Part shown: positions 28,176 to 37,100 of the stretch, piece by piece
How positions within the stretch are numbered: position 1 is the stretch's first letter
Layout of the letters: each line of letters starts with the position of its first letter
IMG/VR virus record: IMGVR_UViG_3300037348_000018
Location: 1-44,487 of that record
Source: a virus
Strand: one strand, 5' to 3'
Length of the DNA: 44,487 bases
The notes under the pieces: model-generated
Told to the model about the DNA's origin: nothing
What the model saw: the letters and a program-made list of their open reading frames with translations, nothing else
Database searches by the model: none
Made by a program: the position numbers and the translations under genes

Positions 28176-28520
28176 CTATTCTACCGCAGGTTCTGGTACC
28201 TCTACCCAGTCACCAGTTTCTTCATCCCAAACATGTACACCCTCAGCAGGGTAGGCGATAGGTGCAACCCAGAGGCAAGTGTCCTCATCGAGTACCCACG
28301 AAGCGTATGGTTGTGGCGGGATAAAAGCATCGCGGGTTTCATCGTAAGTAAAACCGATTCCCGCATAATGGGCGCGGAACTCGCCAGTCACACTCGTTTC
28401 TATCCAGTTGCCACCAACAACGTCAGCAAAGAATGATTCTCCCCTGTCCTCTAAATCGCTGTCGCCTACCAGCACTTGTAAAACGCGGTTGTTGTCGTCT
28501 ATTTTAGCCCAGTAGCTCAT
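28176..28520 (-). CDS. Tail fibre-region protein with W-V-L-D-E-x-T-C-L-W-V-A-P motif
   Basis: The 114-residue protein begins MSYWAKIDDNNRVLQVLVGD and later has YAGIGFTYD and SWVLDEDTCLWVAPI. I recognise this pattern from small structural or fibre-tip proteins widespread in aquatic phages, but function is uncertain. It overlaps the Gly-rich protein gene by 4 bases. The acidic C-terminus repeats short W-x-E and P-E units. Confidence 0.65.
   Translation of the reverse strand: MSYWAKIDDNNRVLQVLVGDSDLEDRGESFFADVVGGNWIETSVTGEFRAHYAGIGFTYDETRDAFIPPQPYASWVLDEDTCLWVAPIAYPAEGVHVWDEETGDWVEVPEPAVE
28178..28185 (-). promoter_or_regulatory. Leaderless -10 (GGTAGAAT) for gene 27890-28171
   Basis: GGTAGAAT, 6 nt (AGAAGT), ATG 28171. 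The box overlaps the last codons of the upstream gene. Confidence 0.6.
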
Positions 28521-29425
28521 GATGTTTTGTACCTTATTAGCATCACGCCTGAACCTCCATTGCCTCCACCTTCATCCTCAGCGCCACCCCCGCCCCCACC
28601 AGTGTTTGCCGTTCCAGCCCCGCCGGGTCCCCCATTCCCGTCTGTGCCGTTACCTCCACCGCCAACACCCCCTGCGATTGCGCCGTAGTTCAATCCGGGA
28701 GCGCCACCGCCCGAAAAGTAAACGTCAGAACCGGAAACTTCTCCCGCGCTACGACTTGTCGCTATGGTTGTAGTAATCAAAGTGGAAATTTTGCCATCGC
28801 CGGGAGAACCCTGACTTCCAGCAGTTTCTCCCCCGCCACCACCCCCGCCGAAAGAACCGCTGACAGAGCCGCCACCGTCTTGTCCCTGAGTGGTTATCGC
28901 GCTCCCGCCAGAACTCGAATCGCCACCGCCACCGCCACCGGAACCGCCTGTTGCGCCACTAACGCCTCTTCGGCCAGCCCCGCCACCACCAACGGCAACA
29001 AACCCGACACTCTCATCAGCGGTAAGGTAAAAAGCACTATTCCCACCATTCGAGCCACTACTAGACCAGTTCGCCCCAGCGCCCCCGCCCCCAATGGTAA
29101 TAGTGTAGGTTCCGGCAACCAAGAAAACTTTTTCTTGAGACAAAAACCCGCCAGCCCCGCCCCCACCACCCACATCAGCGTTAGTACCGTCACCCTCAGC
29201 GCCACCGCCACCACCCGCAACCAAAAGCAAGTCTACAAATCCGGCGCGGGTAACAGTTATCGTGGTTGAGGATAAAAAAGTGTGGAGAGTGTAGACACCT
29301 GTTGCGTCCGAGTAAGAGTCAACCAGACCGCCAGAAAAAAGCGGGAACTCTGGTACGGGCGAAGACAGCGTGTTGCTCTTTCGGAAGTCCCTTATGGAAC
29401 TGTTTGCCATACTTGTTACAGCCAC
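28517..29425 (-). CDS. Glycine-rich tail fibre/adhesin-like protein
   Basis: The 302-residue protein has an ordered N-terminus (about 1-75) followed by a long repetitive Gly/Ser region with runs of 4-6 glycines, interrupted by short hydrophobic motifs (GGVGGGG, GFLSQEKVF, FYLTADESVGFVAVGGGG). It ends VMLIRYKTS, common at the end of phage fibre domains. Polyglycine helix bundles of this type occur at phage receptor-binding tips. GTG start with TTAGGGGGGC upstream. Probable host-recognition part. Confidence 0.75.
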   Translation of the reverse strand: MAVTSMANSSIRDFRKSNTLSSPVPEFPLFSGGLVDSYSDATGVYTLHTFLSSTTITVTRAGFVDLLLVAGGGGGAEGDGTNADVGGGGGAGGFLSQEKVFLVAGTYTITIGGGGAGANWSSSGSNGGNSAFYLTADESVGFVAVGGGGAGRRGVSGATGGSGGGGGGDSSSGGSAITTQGQDGGGSVSGSFGGGGGGGETAGSQGSPGDGKISTLITTTIATSRSAGEVSGSDVYFSGGGAPGLNYGAIAGGVGGGGNGTDGNGGPGGAGTANTGGGGGGAEDEGGGNGGSGVMLIRYKTS

Positions 29426-29433
29426 AAGCCCCC

Positions 29434-29766
29434 CTAAGAGATTTCAGTACCGAAGATGTTCACGCTGATAGCGTTAGCGTCTCCAGCAGTAACCGAGATA
29501 ACATCCGCAGCGTTGACCGTAACACCAAGCGTCAACGTGGTGCTGTCATTAGCAGCCAGCGGAACGCTGTAAGCGATGTAGTGAGAGTTCGAAAGAGCCG
29601 CGCCGTCAGGCTTTACCGCGATACGGAAAGTCGTAGCGGAAGCAGTCCGGTTCGCGAGGATGATCGTCGAGATAACAGCCTCGGTCGCAGCGGGAACCGT
29701 GTACACAGCAGTGTCAGCGGTCGTGGTCAAATCAACCTGACCGAGAATCTTGTAAGCGTTAGCCAT
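29434..29766 (-). CDS. Beta-rich minor tail protein
   Basis: The 110-residue protein is a string of strands (AVYTVPAATEAVISTIILANRT, TTFRIAVKPDGAAL, HYIAYSVPLAANDSTTLTLGVTV) resembling small carbohydrate-binding or fibre head domains seen next to tail genes. ATG 29766, weak RBS, 3 bases after the previous stop. Probable tail tip component. Confidence 0.6.
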   Translation of the reverse strand: MANAYKILGQVDLTTTADTAVYTVPAATEAVISTIILANRTASATTFRIAVKPDGAALSNSHYIAYSVPLAANDSTTLTLGVTVNAADVISVTAGDANAISVNIFGTEIS

Positions 29767-29769
29767 TGG

Positions 29770-29943
29770 TTATGCACCCATCGTGAGAAAGTTTTGTTCG
29801 AAGCCCACTGAGGTTGCAATGGGCCGTGCGTCAAGAGCTGCTTGCACGGACTCAGCGAGGTCCTGGAACACCGTGTTTAGTGGTGCGACAGGATCGCTAG
29901 CGTCGGGATAGACAATGCTATCCGGGCTAGTCGTTGATGCCAT
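29770..29943 (-). CDS. 57-residue tail-region protein
   Basis: ATG 29943 has AAGGAG 7-8 nt upstream. The sequence has a Pro/Asp start (PDSIVYPDASDPVAPLNTVFQDLAES) with a short helix and ends in a Phe-rich segment. The PLNTVFQDLAESVQAALD part looks like the N-terminal anchor of tail fibre proteins. A TATACT box (29973-29978) about 7 nt before a 22-base leader may be its promoter. Confidence 0.6.
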   Translation of the reverse strand: MASTTSPDSIVYPDASDPVAPLNTVFQDLAESVQAALDARPIATSVGFEQNFLTMGA

Positions 29944-29972
29944 ACATAACTCCTTGTAGTGTTACTTGTTCT

Positions 29973-29978
29973 AGTATA
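29973..29978 (-). promoter_or_regulatory. Candidate -10 (TATACT) for gene 29770-29943
   Basis: TATACT on the - strand, with a possible start near 29966 and AAGGAG in the leader. Here, unlike the leaderless set, there is an RBS between the box and the ATG. Confidence 0.35.
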
Positions 29979-29986
29979 TCAAATGG

Positions 29987-30571
29987 TTATTGAATTGCGT
30001 GCGCCAAAAGCCTGTAGCGTTCAACCGTGAGGTCCGTAGTGCCATTGATACCAGAAACCCACATCGAAACCTCATCGTCGGGTTGCATTCGCAGCGTAAA
30101 TTGCGTGAAAGTCTTACCTACTTGACCGCCATCACCCGCAAAAGAGCGACACTCGGTAGCGTCAATAGGCACACCATTTAGCGCCAGCTTCAAACCAATC
30201 GCGTTGTTGTCGCCAGCCTTGCCGTCATAAGTTGCAATAAACACCAGCGTGCGAGCCTGGTTCGTGTTGTTCTTTAACCCCGAAGGGTTTACTGTCCCGG
30301 CAACCATATTAAAAGTACCGTCAGTATCCAACGTGCCCGCCAAACCAAGTGGCACATACACTCCGGCGGTGGCAATGGTCACCGTCGTGCCGGTCTGGTT
30401 CCACAACATACCCCGCATCGGTTGCGGAATAGCAATGTTTAGCTGGCGGATCGAGTTCTGCGTATCCAAGTCATACTGTGCGCGCTTAGCTAAGTAGTTG
30501 CGCAGGGTCTGCGTTACCCAGCGACCCCACGGTTGAGATGCCGGGGAAAGATACGGATCGGGGATGCTCAT
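29987..30571 (-). CDS. Minor tail/tail tip protein
   Basis: The 194-residue protein has an N-terminal helix (WGRWVTQTLRNYLAKRAQYD) followed by a jelly-roll-like set of strands (TVTIATAGVYVPLG, ARTLVFIATYDG, VSMWVSG, LTVERYRLLAHAIQ). This architecture is common in short fibre or base-plate-attached proteins with carbohydrate-binding heads. Overlaps the upstream 586-residue gene by 4 bases. Specific function not known. Confidence 0.65.
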   Translation of the reverse strand: MSIPDPYLSPASQPWGRWVTQTLRNYLAKRAQYDLDTQNSIRQLNIAIPQPMRGMLWNQTGTTVTIATAGVYVPLGLAGTLDTDGTFNMVAGTVNPSGLKNNTNQARTLVFIATYDGKAGDNNAIGLKLALNGVPIDATECRSFAGDGGQVGKTFTQFTLRMQPDDEVSMWVSGINGTTDLTVERYRLLAHAIQ

Positions 30572-32328
30572 GCGTACACCGCCTCTCGCCTTAGCGGGAT
30601 GAGTGAGTAGTCCTTGAAGTTGGTGCCACCAAAGGTTCCGTTAAAGTCAGAGAAGGTAAGCTGCGGATAGTCAAAGATAACTACGTCCGCCCAGGCATCA
30701 GTTAGCCCGGTCCAGGCAGCCGCGAGGTCTGACCACTTTGCGGCACCGTAAACATCATCCAGGTCGCTAAATAGTGTGTCGTACTCCGCCTCAATCGATA
30801 CCACATCGGGCGTGATGGTGCTGGAGCGCACGCGGTACATGGCGTCATCGAGCTGAATCTTGGAACCCGCAACCTCACCAAAGCCTTGTGGCACCTCGTT
30901 ACCAAGAGCAACCGTGAAGCCTTCAAAAGTTACACCGGCGTAGTCGGCGTTGAAGTTCGTAAAGCTGTAGCCGGAAGGAAGAGTGTCGTCAAAGCCGTCG
31001 AACGTGGGATAAAAGATAGAGGGGATGGACCCCGAAAGCCTTGCAAAAGCATTGCTGCTGGTGCTGTACGTTTGCGTCGGCAAAGAGTACAACCTGCGTG
31101 CATATAGGGCAAAACGCTTGGCGTCGGCTAGCGTATTGATAGCCGGGTTGTCAATCTCGGTACCCTTGACGGTCGGGGTATCGCCAGAAGTTAGTCCCGT
31201 CTTCTCTGTGTATAGCAATCGGTTATAGTCCATACCCGTACCCACCATGCGTAGCGTGGAGTAGCTGGTGGAACCGTCGCTGATCGAAATGCTATACGGT
31301 GACAGTGGCTCGTAGCTTGGTCCGGTGATCGTAATCTTTACCTTGCTACCGTCGCCCAGAATCTCAAACGACATATCTCCGCCGTAGTCGCTCCAGAACG
31401 CGGCGCTCACTGGCAGGTTGTCGTTACCGGAAACGGCGTACACCGAAGCGGTGCCGTAATCCTTAGCAACCGTGTCCTGCACCGTTGGTTGTTGCACGGA
31501 GGTAAGGAAGAACTCTAGGTCAACATCGAACTCCACCGTCTCGTTGAACGCGGCCTGATACACCTGCGCCTCTGCCGTCCAGCCACCTTCCGGGTACACC
31601 AGGTAGTCGGTGCGTGGAGTGTAGTTGTAGTAGGCCACGTCAAAGGTTTGCGCAAGCTCAATGTCTTGTACGTTCCAGCTCTTGTCAATCAGGTTCTTGT
31701 TGCTGATTGTGCGCTGGCGTGCGGGACGAATAATAAGGTAGTCGCGGATAATGGTTACTTCGGTCTCGTATGCGGAGCACAACTGCTTGACATACACCCA
31801 AGCGTCGCCCTCGTAGCCCGGAGCGTTCACTGTAGCCGTGCTGAGGGCCGTATCCTTAATGATGTTAGTGGTGATACCAAGGCTGTTGATAACGCCTTCT
31901 ATGACGTCCCCAATGGTCCCTGAGCGTGGCGCTATGATTGTCTCTACGTTAAGCAGCGCCAGTTTGCTACGACCACCCATTGTGACGGTATCGTTGTTGC
32001 CACTAACGGACTCAATTTCCCCGATAACCGATCCGTGGAAGTTGTCTTGTAGGTAAAACTCGTCCTTGTATAGCAATATAGAGGCGTCGTTCTCATTCAG
32101 CACCTCGATGCTGACATCACCAATCGCACCGGAGTCATCGCCGGGTACTAGCGGTGTGGAGCCTTCGGAATAGGAGTAGCTAATAACGTTTGATGCGTGC
32201 CCAGCAAAGCGCCCCGTACCGGACAGGCGCACGAAGATGTCGCCACCTGGGTCCTGCACGAGGTCATCGATAAGCGACCAGGTGCCACCAACAAAGCCCC
32301 ACTGGTCAGCGAGCTGATACCAGAGCAC
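30568..32328 (-). CDS. Large minor tail protein (tail hub/tip)
   Basis: The 586-residue protein lies three genes downstream of the Dit-like protein. It opens with strand-rich modules (TGRFAGHASNVISYSYSEGS, DVSIEVLNENDASILLYKDEF) and a section GTIGDVIEGVINSLGI that resembles hub domains with an inserted helix. A later CSAYETEVTIIRDYLIIRPAR segment and Tyr-rich repeats follow. This is the pattern of tail hub (Tal/gp27-like) proteins in actinophages. It may carry the tape measure's end and contact receptors. Assignment by size, order and pattern. Confidence 0.65.
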   Translation of the reverse strand: MLWYQLADQWGFVGGTWSLIDDLVQDPGGDIFVRLSGTGRFAGHASNVISYSYSEGSTPLVPGDDSGAIGDVSIEVLNENDASILLYKDEFYLQDNFHGSVIGEIESVSGNNDTVTMGGRSKLALLNVETIIAPRSGTIGDVIEGVINSLGITTNIIKDTALSTATVNAPGYEGDAWVYVKQLCSAYETEVTIIRDYLIIRPARQRTISNKNLIDKSWNVQDIELAQTFDVAYYNYTPRTDYLVYPEGGWTAEAQVYQAAFNETVEFDVDLEFFLTSVQQPTVQDTVAKDYGTASVYAVSGNDNLPVSAAFWSDYGGDMSFEILGDGSKVKITITGPSYEPLSPYSISISDGSTSYSTLRMVGTGMDYNRLLYTEKTGLTSGDTPTVKGTEIDNPAINTLADAKRFALYARRLYSLPTQTYSTSSNAFARLSGSIPSIFYPTFDGFDDTLPSGYSFTNFNADYAGVTFEGFTVALGNEVPQGFGEVAGSKIQLDDAMYRVRSSTITPDVVSIEAEYDTLFSDLDDVYGAAKWSDLAAAWTGLTDAWADVVIFDYPQLTFSDFNGTFGGTNFKDYSLIPLRREAVYA

Positions 32329-32329
32329 G

Positions 32330-32593
32330 TTACGCCTTCAGGCCGAATGCTACCTGCACCTCGTCGACGGTAAGCCCGAGCGCTTGCAGTTTGCCGATAG
32401 CTGAATCCTTCACGTCAATTTTAGCTTTCGCTTCAGCGGCAATCTCAGCCTGCACACTCGCCCACACTTTGCTCAATGCCGCCTCAGTAGGTTTTGCTGT
32501 ACCCGACAACCAGGTCAGGCCCGCATAATCGTCACCATTCAAAGTCCACTTAGCTCCCGCATAACGCCGTGTCAGTATCGTTGCAATATCCAT
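32330..32593 (-). CDS. Small tail protein (XkdW-like pattern)
   Basis: The 87-residue protein begins MDIATILTRRYAGAKWTLNGDDYAGLTWL, close to the pattern of small phage tail proteins in which I-x-x-x-Y/W-P/G-x-W-x-L-x-G-D-x-Y recurs. The rest is a helix (WASVQAEIAAEAKAKIDV) and a short C-terminal strand. Overlaps the previous gene by one base and ends 1 base before the hub gene start. Confidence 0.6.
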   Translation of the reverse strand: MDIATILTRRYAGAKWTLNGDDYAGLTWLSGTAKPTEAALSKVWASVQAEIAAEAKAKIDVKDSAIGKLQALGLTVDEVQVAFGLKA

Positions 32594-33324
32594 TAGCCTG
32601 CCACCTCCGTAAGAGTAATCGTCGAAACAGTCCGCGCCCGTCCACCGTCGTCGGTGTCACTAGAAGAGCGATTGACGTAGGCAGTCGCCGAAGTGGCGTC
32701 ACGGTTATATACACTTATCCCATACGTTAGTGCTGACGTAGAACTAGGGGAATCCACAAAGGTTAGTGAAATCATGGCCATGTCAGCGACACTGTTAAGA
32801 ACAGCGCCACCATAAGCCGAAACACTTGCCCGGTCCCCCGCAGTAGCTCCCACCCCAATAGCAGTCGAACCTCGACGGATAACAAACCCACCAGAACCAT
32901 TCTCGCCCGAATTAGATAAACCCGTAGATATATCCACACGAATCCTGCTCGACGTAGAAACCGGCGTAATTTCAGCCGTCAGTCCGGTAACAATGTTACT
33001 CGATATAGTTCGCCCTGCAATAGACTCGCTATAAGTATCCGTCTTAGTGGTAGACACAACCTGCAAGATACTCCCAGCAGGCACACCGTTAACCCAACTC
33101 GTGCCGTTATAGGTAAGCAAATCACCCTCGACTGGCGTAGTGATGCCAACACCGCTCAAAGAGTTGAGATCATGCGCTCCCACCGTGGCCTCAAGTGCAT
33201 CCAGGTCGGTGGCAACGCCCTCTAGGTCCGTAGCCGTGGCGTTCCAAATCGCAGGGAAAGTACGCGGGTCGGAACCATCAGCAGGAGTATTACCACCCGA
33301 AAGGTTCGTAATTGAAATTGCCAT
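32593..33324 (-). CDS. Tail fibre/minor tail protein
   Basis: The 243-residue protein has an N-terminal helix-rich anchor (about 1-55), then a repeat-like region with GDLLTYNGTSWVNGVPAG, a motif typical of fibre shaft/knob junctions in phages. The C-terminal 150 residues are strand-rich and threonine/serine-rich, similar to capsid-like jelly rolls. Likely part of the host-recognition apparatus. Starts within the stop of the Dit-like gene. Confidence 0.65.
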   Translation of the reverse strand: MAISITNLSGGNTPADGSDPRTFPAIWNATATDLEGVATDLDALEATVGAHDLNSLSGVGITTPVEGDLLTYNGTSWVNGVPAGSILQVVSTTKTDTYSESIAGRTISSNIVTGLTAEITPVSTSSRIRVDISTGLSNSGENGSGGFVIRRGSTAIGVGATAGDRASVSAYGGAVLNSVADMAMISLTFVDSPSSTSALTYGISVYNRDATSATAYVNRSSSDTDDGGRARTVSTITLTEVAG

Positions 33325-34169
33325 TAGCTAGTCCATCCGTAATTTTCTGCTAGTTCTGCCACTACGCCAACCTTGTTTAGTGCTGACGAATAAGGTGTGT
33401 AAGCGGGCTGTGAAACAAACTGCAAACCCGAGTTACCTTGACCGGAAATAAAGCCACCGGTTTCTGGGGTTACACCTGTTTCTAACACTTGTATCATTAT
33501 ACCGGATAGCGTCAAAGTTCCCTCCCCGCCCAACGTCAACTCGATTCCGTCAAACGAGGTGGACGCGAAAGATTGATTAAACCTGGTGTCATCGGTTACG
33601 GCTAGCAGCGTCAGCGTAACGGGAGTGCCATCAGTGGTTGCGCTTATTGTTGGCGTGGCAACAACCGTACCGCCAGTGCCGTCAGTGCCGTAAGCTCCAA
33701 CGTGAGCAGTGTGACCATCGGGAATGGGTATCCAGACGCGCCTGGTCTGACCAGCTAGCACGGTGTAGGTGATGGAGTCGTGCGGGAATCCGAGCGTATT
33801 TGATGGCGTTGTGGCAACCTCTCCACGAGTACCGTTGTTCAGGGGCAGGCCATCATAGAAGCCAATGAAAGGCGAAGCCCACCACTGTGGCAGTACGTTA
33901 CGATCGGCCGCAATCGGGTCGTGAATATATACTGGACCGGTGCCGTATATACCGTCCGCCAGGTCAAGGATCTTCCGCGCCTCATCCAGGTCAACAGAGT
34001 TCCACGTCATCGTATAGTTCTTGTGCGCAGCGGTAGACCGGCGAATAGCGGTGCCACCGTTGAGGAAATCAACTTTATTGAAGTAGCCTTGTTTTGACGA
34101 AGGCATGTTCACGGAGGGTGCACGAACCTCAATCATCTGATTGCGGGTCCCCATGTAGAAACAAGTCAT
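33324..34169 (-). CDS. Distal tail-like (Dit) minor tail protein
   Basis: The 281-residue protein follows directly after the tape measure gene, the usual place of Dit. Residues 1-90 contain beta strands ending in LADGIYGTGPVYIHDPIA and the segment YTMTWNSVD, typical of the N-terminal Dit ring; the rest is beta-rich with a GGEGTLTLSGIMIQV motif that could be a galectin-like C-terminal domain. It would cap the tail tube and hold fibres. Position carries most of the weight. Confidence 0.65.
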   Translation of the reverse strand: MTCFYMGTRNQMIEVRAPSVNMPSSKQGYFNKVDFLNGGTAIRRSTAAHKNYTMTWNSVDLDEARKILDLADGIYGTGPVYIHDPIAADRNVLPQWWASPFIGFYDGLPLNNGTRGEVATTPSNTLGFPHDSITYTVLAGQTRRVWIPIPDGHTAHVGAYGTDGTGGTVVATPTISATTDGTPVTLTLLAVTDDTRFNQSFASTSFDGIELTLGGEGTLTLSGIMIQVLETGVTPETGGFISGQGNSGLQFVSQPAYTPYSSALNKVGVVAELAENYGWTS

Positions 34170-37100
34170 TAGTTACTTCCTCGCCTGGCTTCGTTGAAGT
34201 TATTTGCGTTCGTAGCCTCAGCCACAACTTTACCATTCAGGCGCAATTGTACGTTCCCCGCATCAGACAGAAGCTTGCGATCGTAAGGGGACAGCTCCAC
34301 CATCATCGTACCGGAGTCATTACCGCTAGACGCACCGCCAACGAAGCCACCCATCTGGTAGCCACGCATACCGTTCTGTAGCTGTGCCAAGAAGTTAGCA
34401 TCCGGTAAACCCGTGGACTGGTTTACATATTTTTGCGGAACAACATACTCACCCTTGTGGACGATACCGGCTGGTTGCATTGCCCCACCGCGACCGGTGA
34501 AGCCGCCCTCGGAGAAGAATGCGGATAGTGGAAGTTTGCTAATCTCAGCAACCGTTAGGCCGCCACTTGCGGTTCTTTGCTTTGTAGAAAAGGCAGACAA
34601 TGGCATTGCGCTAATTTCGGCAACAGTAGGCTTTTTTGCGACCGGAGTACCATTGCCGCCGCCTCCGCTAACCGGCTGGTTCAACGCACGGTTCAGGTCA
34701 TTAGCCGCTTTAATCTGAGTTTGTAGCGAAGCGTTTAGTTCGTTCAGCGCCTGAAGCGCGGGGTTGACGTTTGCGTCCACCGTAATGTTGCGAGGAACGT
34801 TGTCGATCGCGGTGCGCACGTCATCAAATGCCTTGGCATACTCCAGCACCACGTCTTCTTGGTAGCCAAGCTCCAGTGCCTGCGCAATGAATTCCTTGCG
34901 TGCGCGTTCGGTAGCCTTGCGAAGCTCATCTTGACTGGCACCAGACTCTGCGAGGGTTCCGATGTAGCTTTGATATTCTCCAACAAGACCGAGAAGTGCC
35001 GCGCGGTTCTCCCGCTCCCCTTCGCCCTGTCCGCTAAGATCGCCACCGGCAAGTGCCCTAGCGCGGTCTAGTTCAATAGCGTTATCGGCCTGCTCCCTAT
35101 CAAGGTCGGCAATCTCTTTGCGCAACTGAGCTGCCCGAAGGGTGTCGCCGTATGCGTCAGCAACCGAAAGGAAGTACTCTTTGAGCGCACGGTCTGCGCC
35201 AAGGTCCTGCTGTGAGGCAATAAGGTCATCAACCTCGCGCCTGGCATCTTCTACGTTTTGACCAAGCTTGAACCAGGCTTCGGCAATGTTATCAATAGCA
35301 AAGGTGTTAGCAAACCTAATGTCAAAGGCGCGACCAAAGACGCTCTCCAAGTCGCTTGCGTAGTCAAGAAGTGTGCGTACTTCTTGTTGCGCGTTCTGTA
35401 TTCCACGATTGAAGTTATCAAAGTTGATGGTCGAGATACCGCCACCAGCGGTGTCAATGAACTGCTGGGCTTGAGCTTCCGAAATGCCGAACTGCGCAGC
35501 CACCTGGCTAATGGCTTGTCTAAGAATCTGCAATGCTGGAGCAGACTCCCCGCCTACCGTCTTCGCCAGGCCAGAGAACAGTGCCGCTAGATTAGCAACA
35601 CCTTCCTCGGCGCTACCGGACTGAGCAAGGATAGAGCCGATGGCGTCCTGCATCTCGGAGCTAGCGTAAAGCGCCTCGTCTCCGGTTTCTCCAAATGCTT
35701 CACCGAGCGCAAAGATTGCATTTTCTGTTTCTGTCCCCAAGTTGATTGCCTTGAACATAGAGTCAACAAGCTCGTCAAATTGCTCATTAAGGGTCTTGAC
35801 CTTTTCAGCGGCCCCGCCGGCAGAACTGCCAACTTTATTCATTCCTTCGGCAAGCGCCTCGGCGGCTCCTTCTAAAGTTCCGTCGGTTGCTCCGAGCGCC
35901 AAAAGTTGAGCAACCCTTGGCGCTGCAATTCCGGCACTCAAGGCCACGCCATCAATAGCTTCTTGAACGAGATCCATTGTCACTTGAGAAACAGCACCGG
36001 CTGATTGCATTATTAGCAAAGCCTGGGCAAGGTTAATAATTTGTTGCTCAGCGTCCGGGGTTCCTTCTAGCACGGAACCAATAACCCCCTGTATGGCACC
36101 TTGAGCAGTAAGGGAGTCTCCTTCTAGTCCAGCAAACTCTTCGCCAAGGGCGGTAAAAGCCCCAGCGGTTTTCTTATTAGCGTTTGCTAGCCCGAACAAG
36201 TCGTCTATCAGAAGTTTTACCGAAGCGTCCGTGAGGTCAATATAATCTTTGGCGTCCTGGTTTGCGTCGTTGGCAAACTCTGTGGCCTCCTTCATGTTTT
36301 TATCGGCTTCAACTTTTTCGTAAATTGTTCCTACGTGATCATTAAGAACCCTGTCGGTGTCTTCGATCTGTTGTTTTTGAGCCAAAATAGCCTGGGTAGC
36401 AGCAGCGTAAGCCGCACCGCTGTCGCCCTCTGTTTGCCTAATAGTATTCCGCTCTTGTTCGAGAACATCGAGAGCCAAGCGTTGTTCTGCAATAATGGCA
36501 TCAACTATTTCGCCACCACCGCCAGAGATTCCAGCAGCAATAAGTTGATCTATAGTGACACCAGCGGCAACCACTGCTTGCTGGAAGCCTTGATCCGCAA
36601 AAAGATCAACGACCTCTTCGTCTTTAAGCAGCTTGTTCCGGAAGTAAGCCGCGGTGTTTTCGTCTAAGGCGCGAGTTTGCTCTTCTACTACTCCGGTAGA
36701 CCCCTGAACCGCAGCGGTGACCTCTCCAGAAGAAGTTGCAAACTCCCCAGCGGCATCTGATGCCGAGGTTAATGATTCTTTAGTGATAACAACTTCGCGA
36801 CCGTAGCTCCTGATGGCTTCCGTGCCATCTTTCATTCTTCCGGTGTTTTCGTCAAAAGCCGCTGTGTCTTTGTCGATTGCCTCAGTAAGGGCATCCGTAT
36901 CGTTGTACAGGTCTTTCATCTTGTCACTGGCCTCTTCGGAATTTTTTCCTACCGCAGCAAAAATAAGAGAAAGACCAAGAAAAAGAGCACCGACAGCGGT
37001 GGCGGCAAGGAGACTTCTAAGCGCCGTGCCCAAGATAGCTGTTGCAATAGAAGCTCTTGCGGTTGAAGCTGTGAGCGCATCTATTGCGCTTTTTTGCGCA

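Noticed and set aside
28519-29269. Rightward Arg/Pro/His-rich frames opposite the glycine-rich tail protein
   Set aside because: Complement of repeated Gly codons gives Pro/Ala/Arg-rich open frames; not protein-like.
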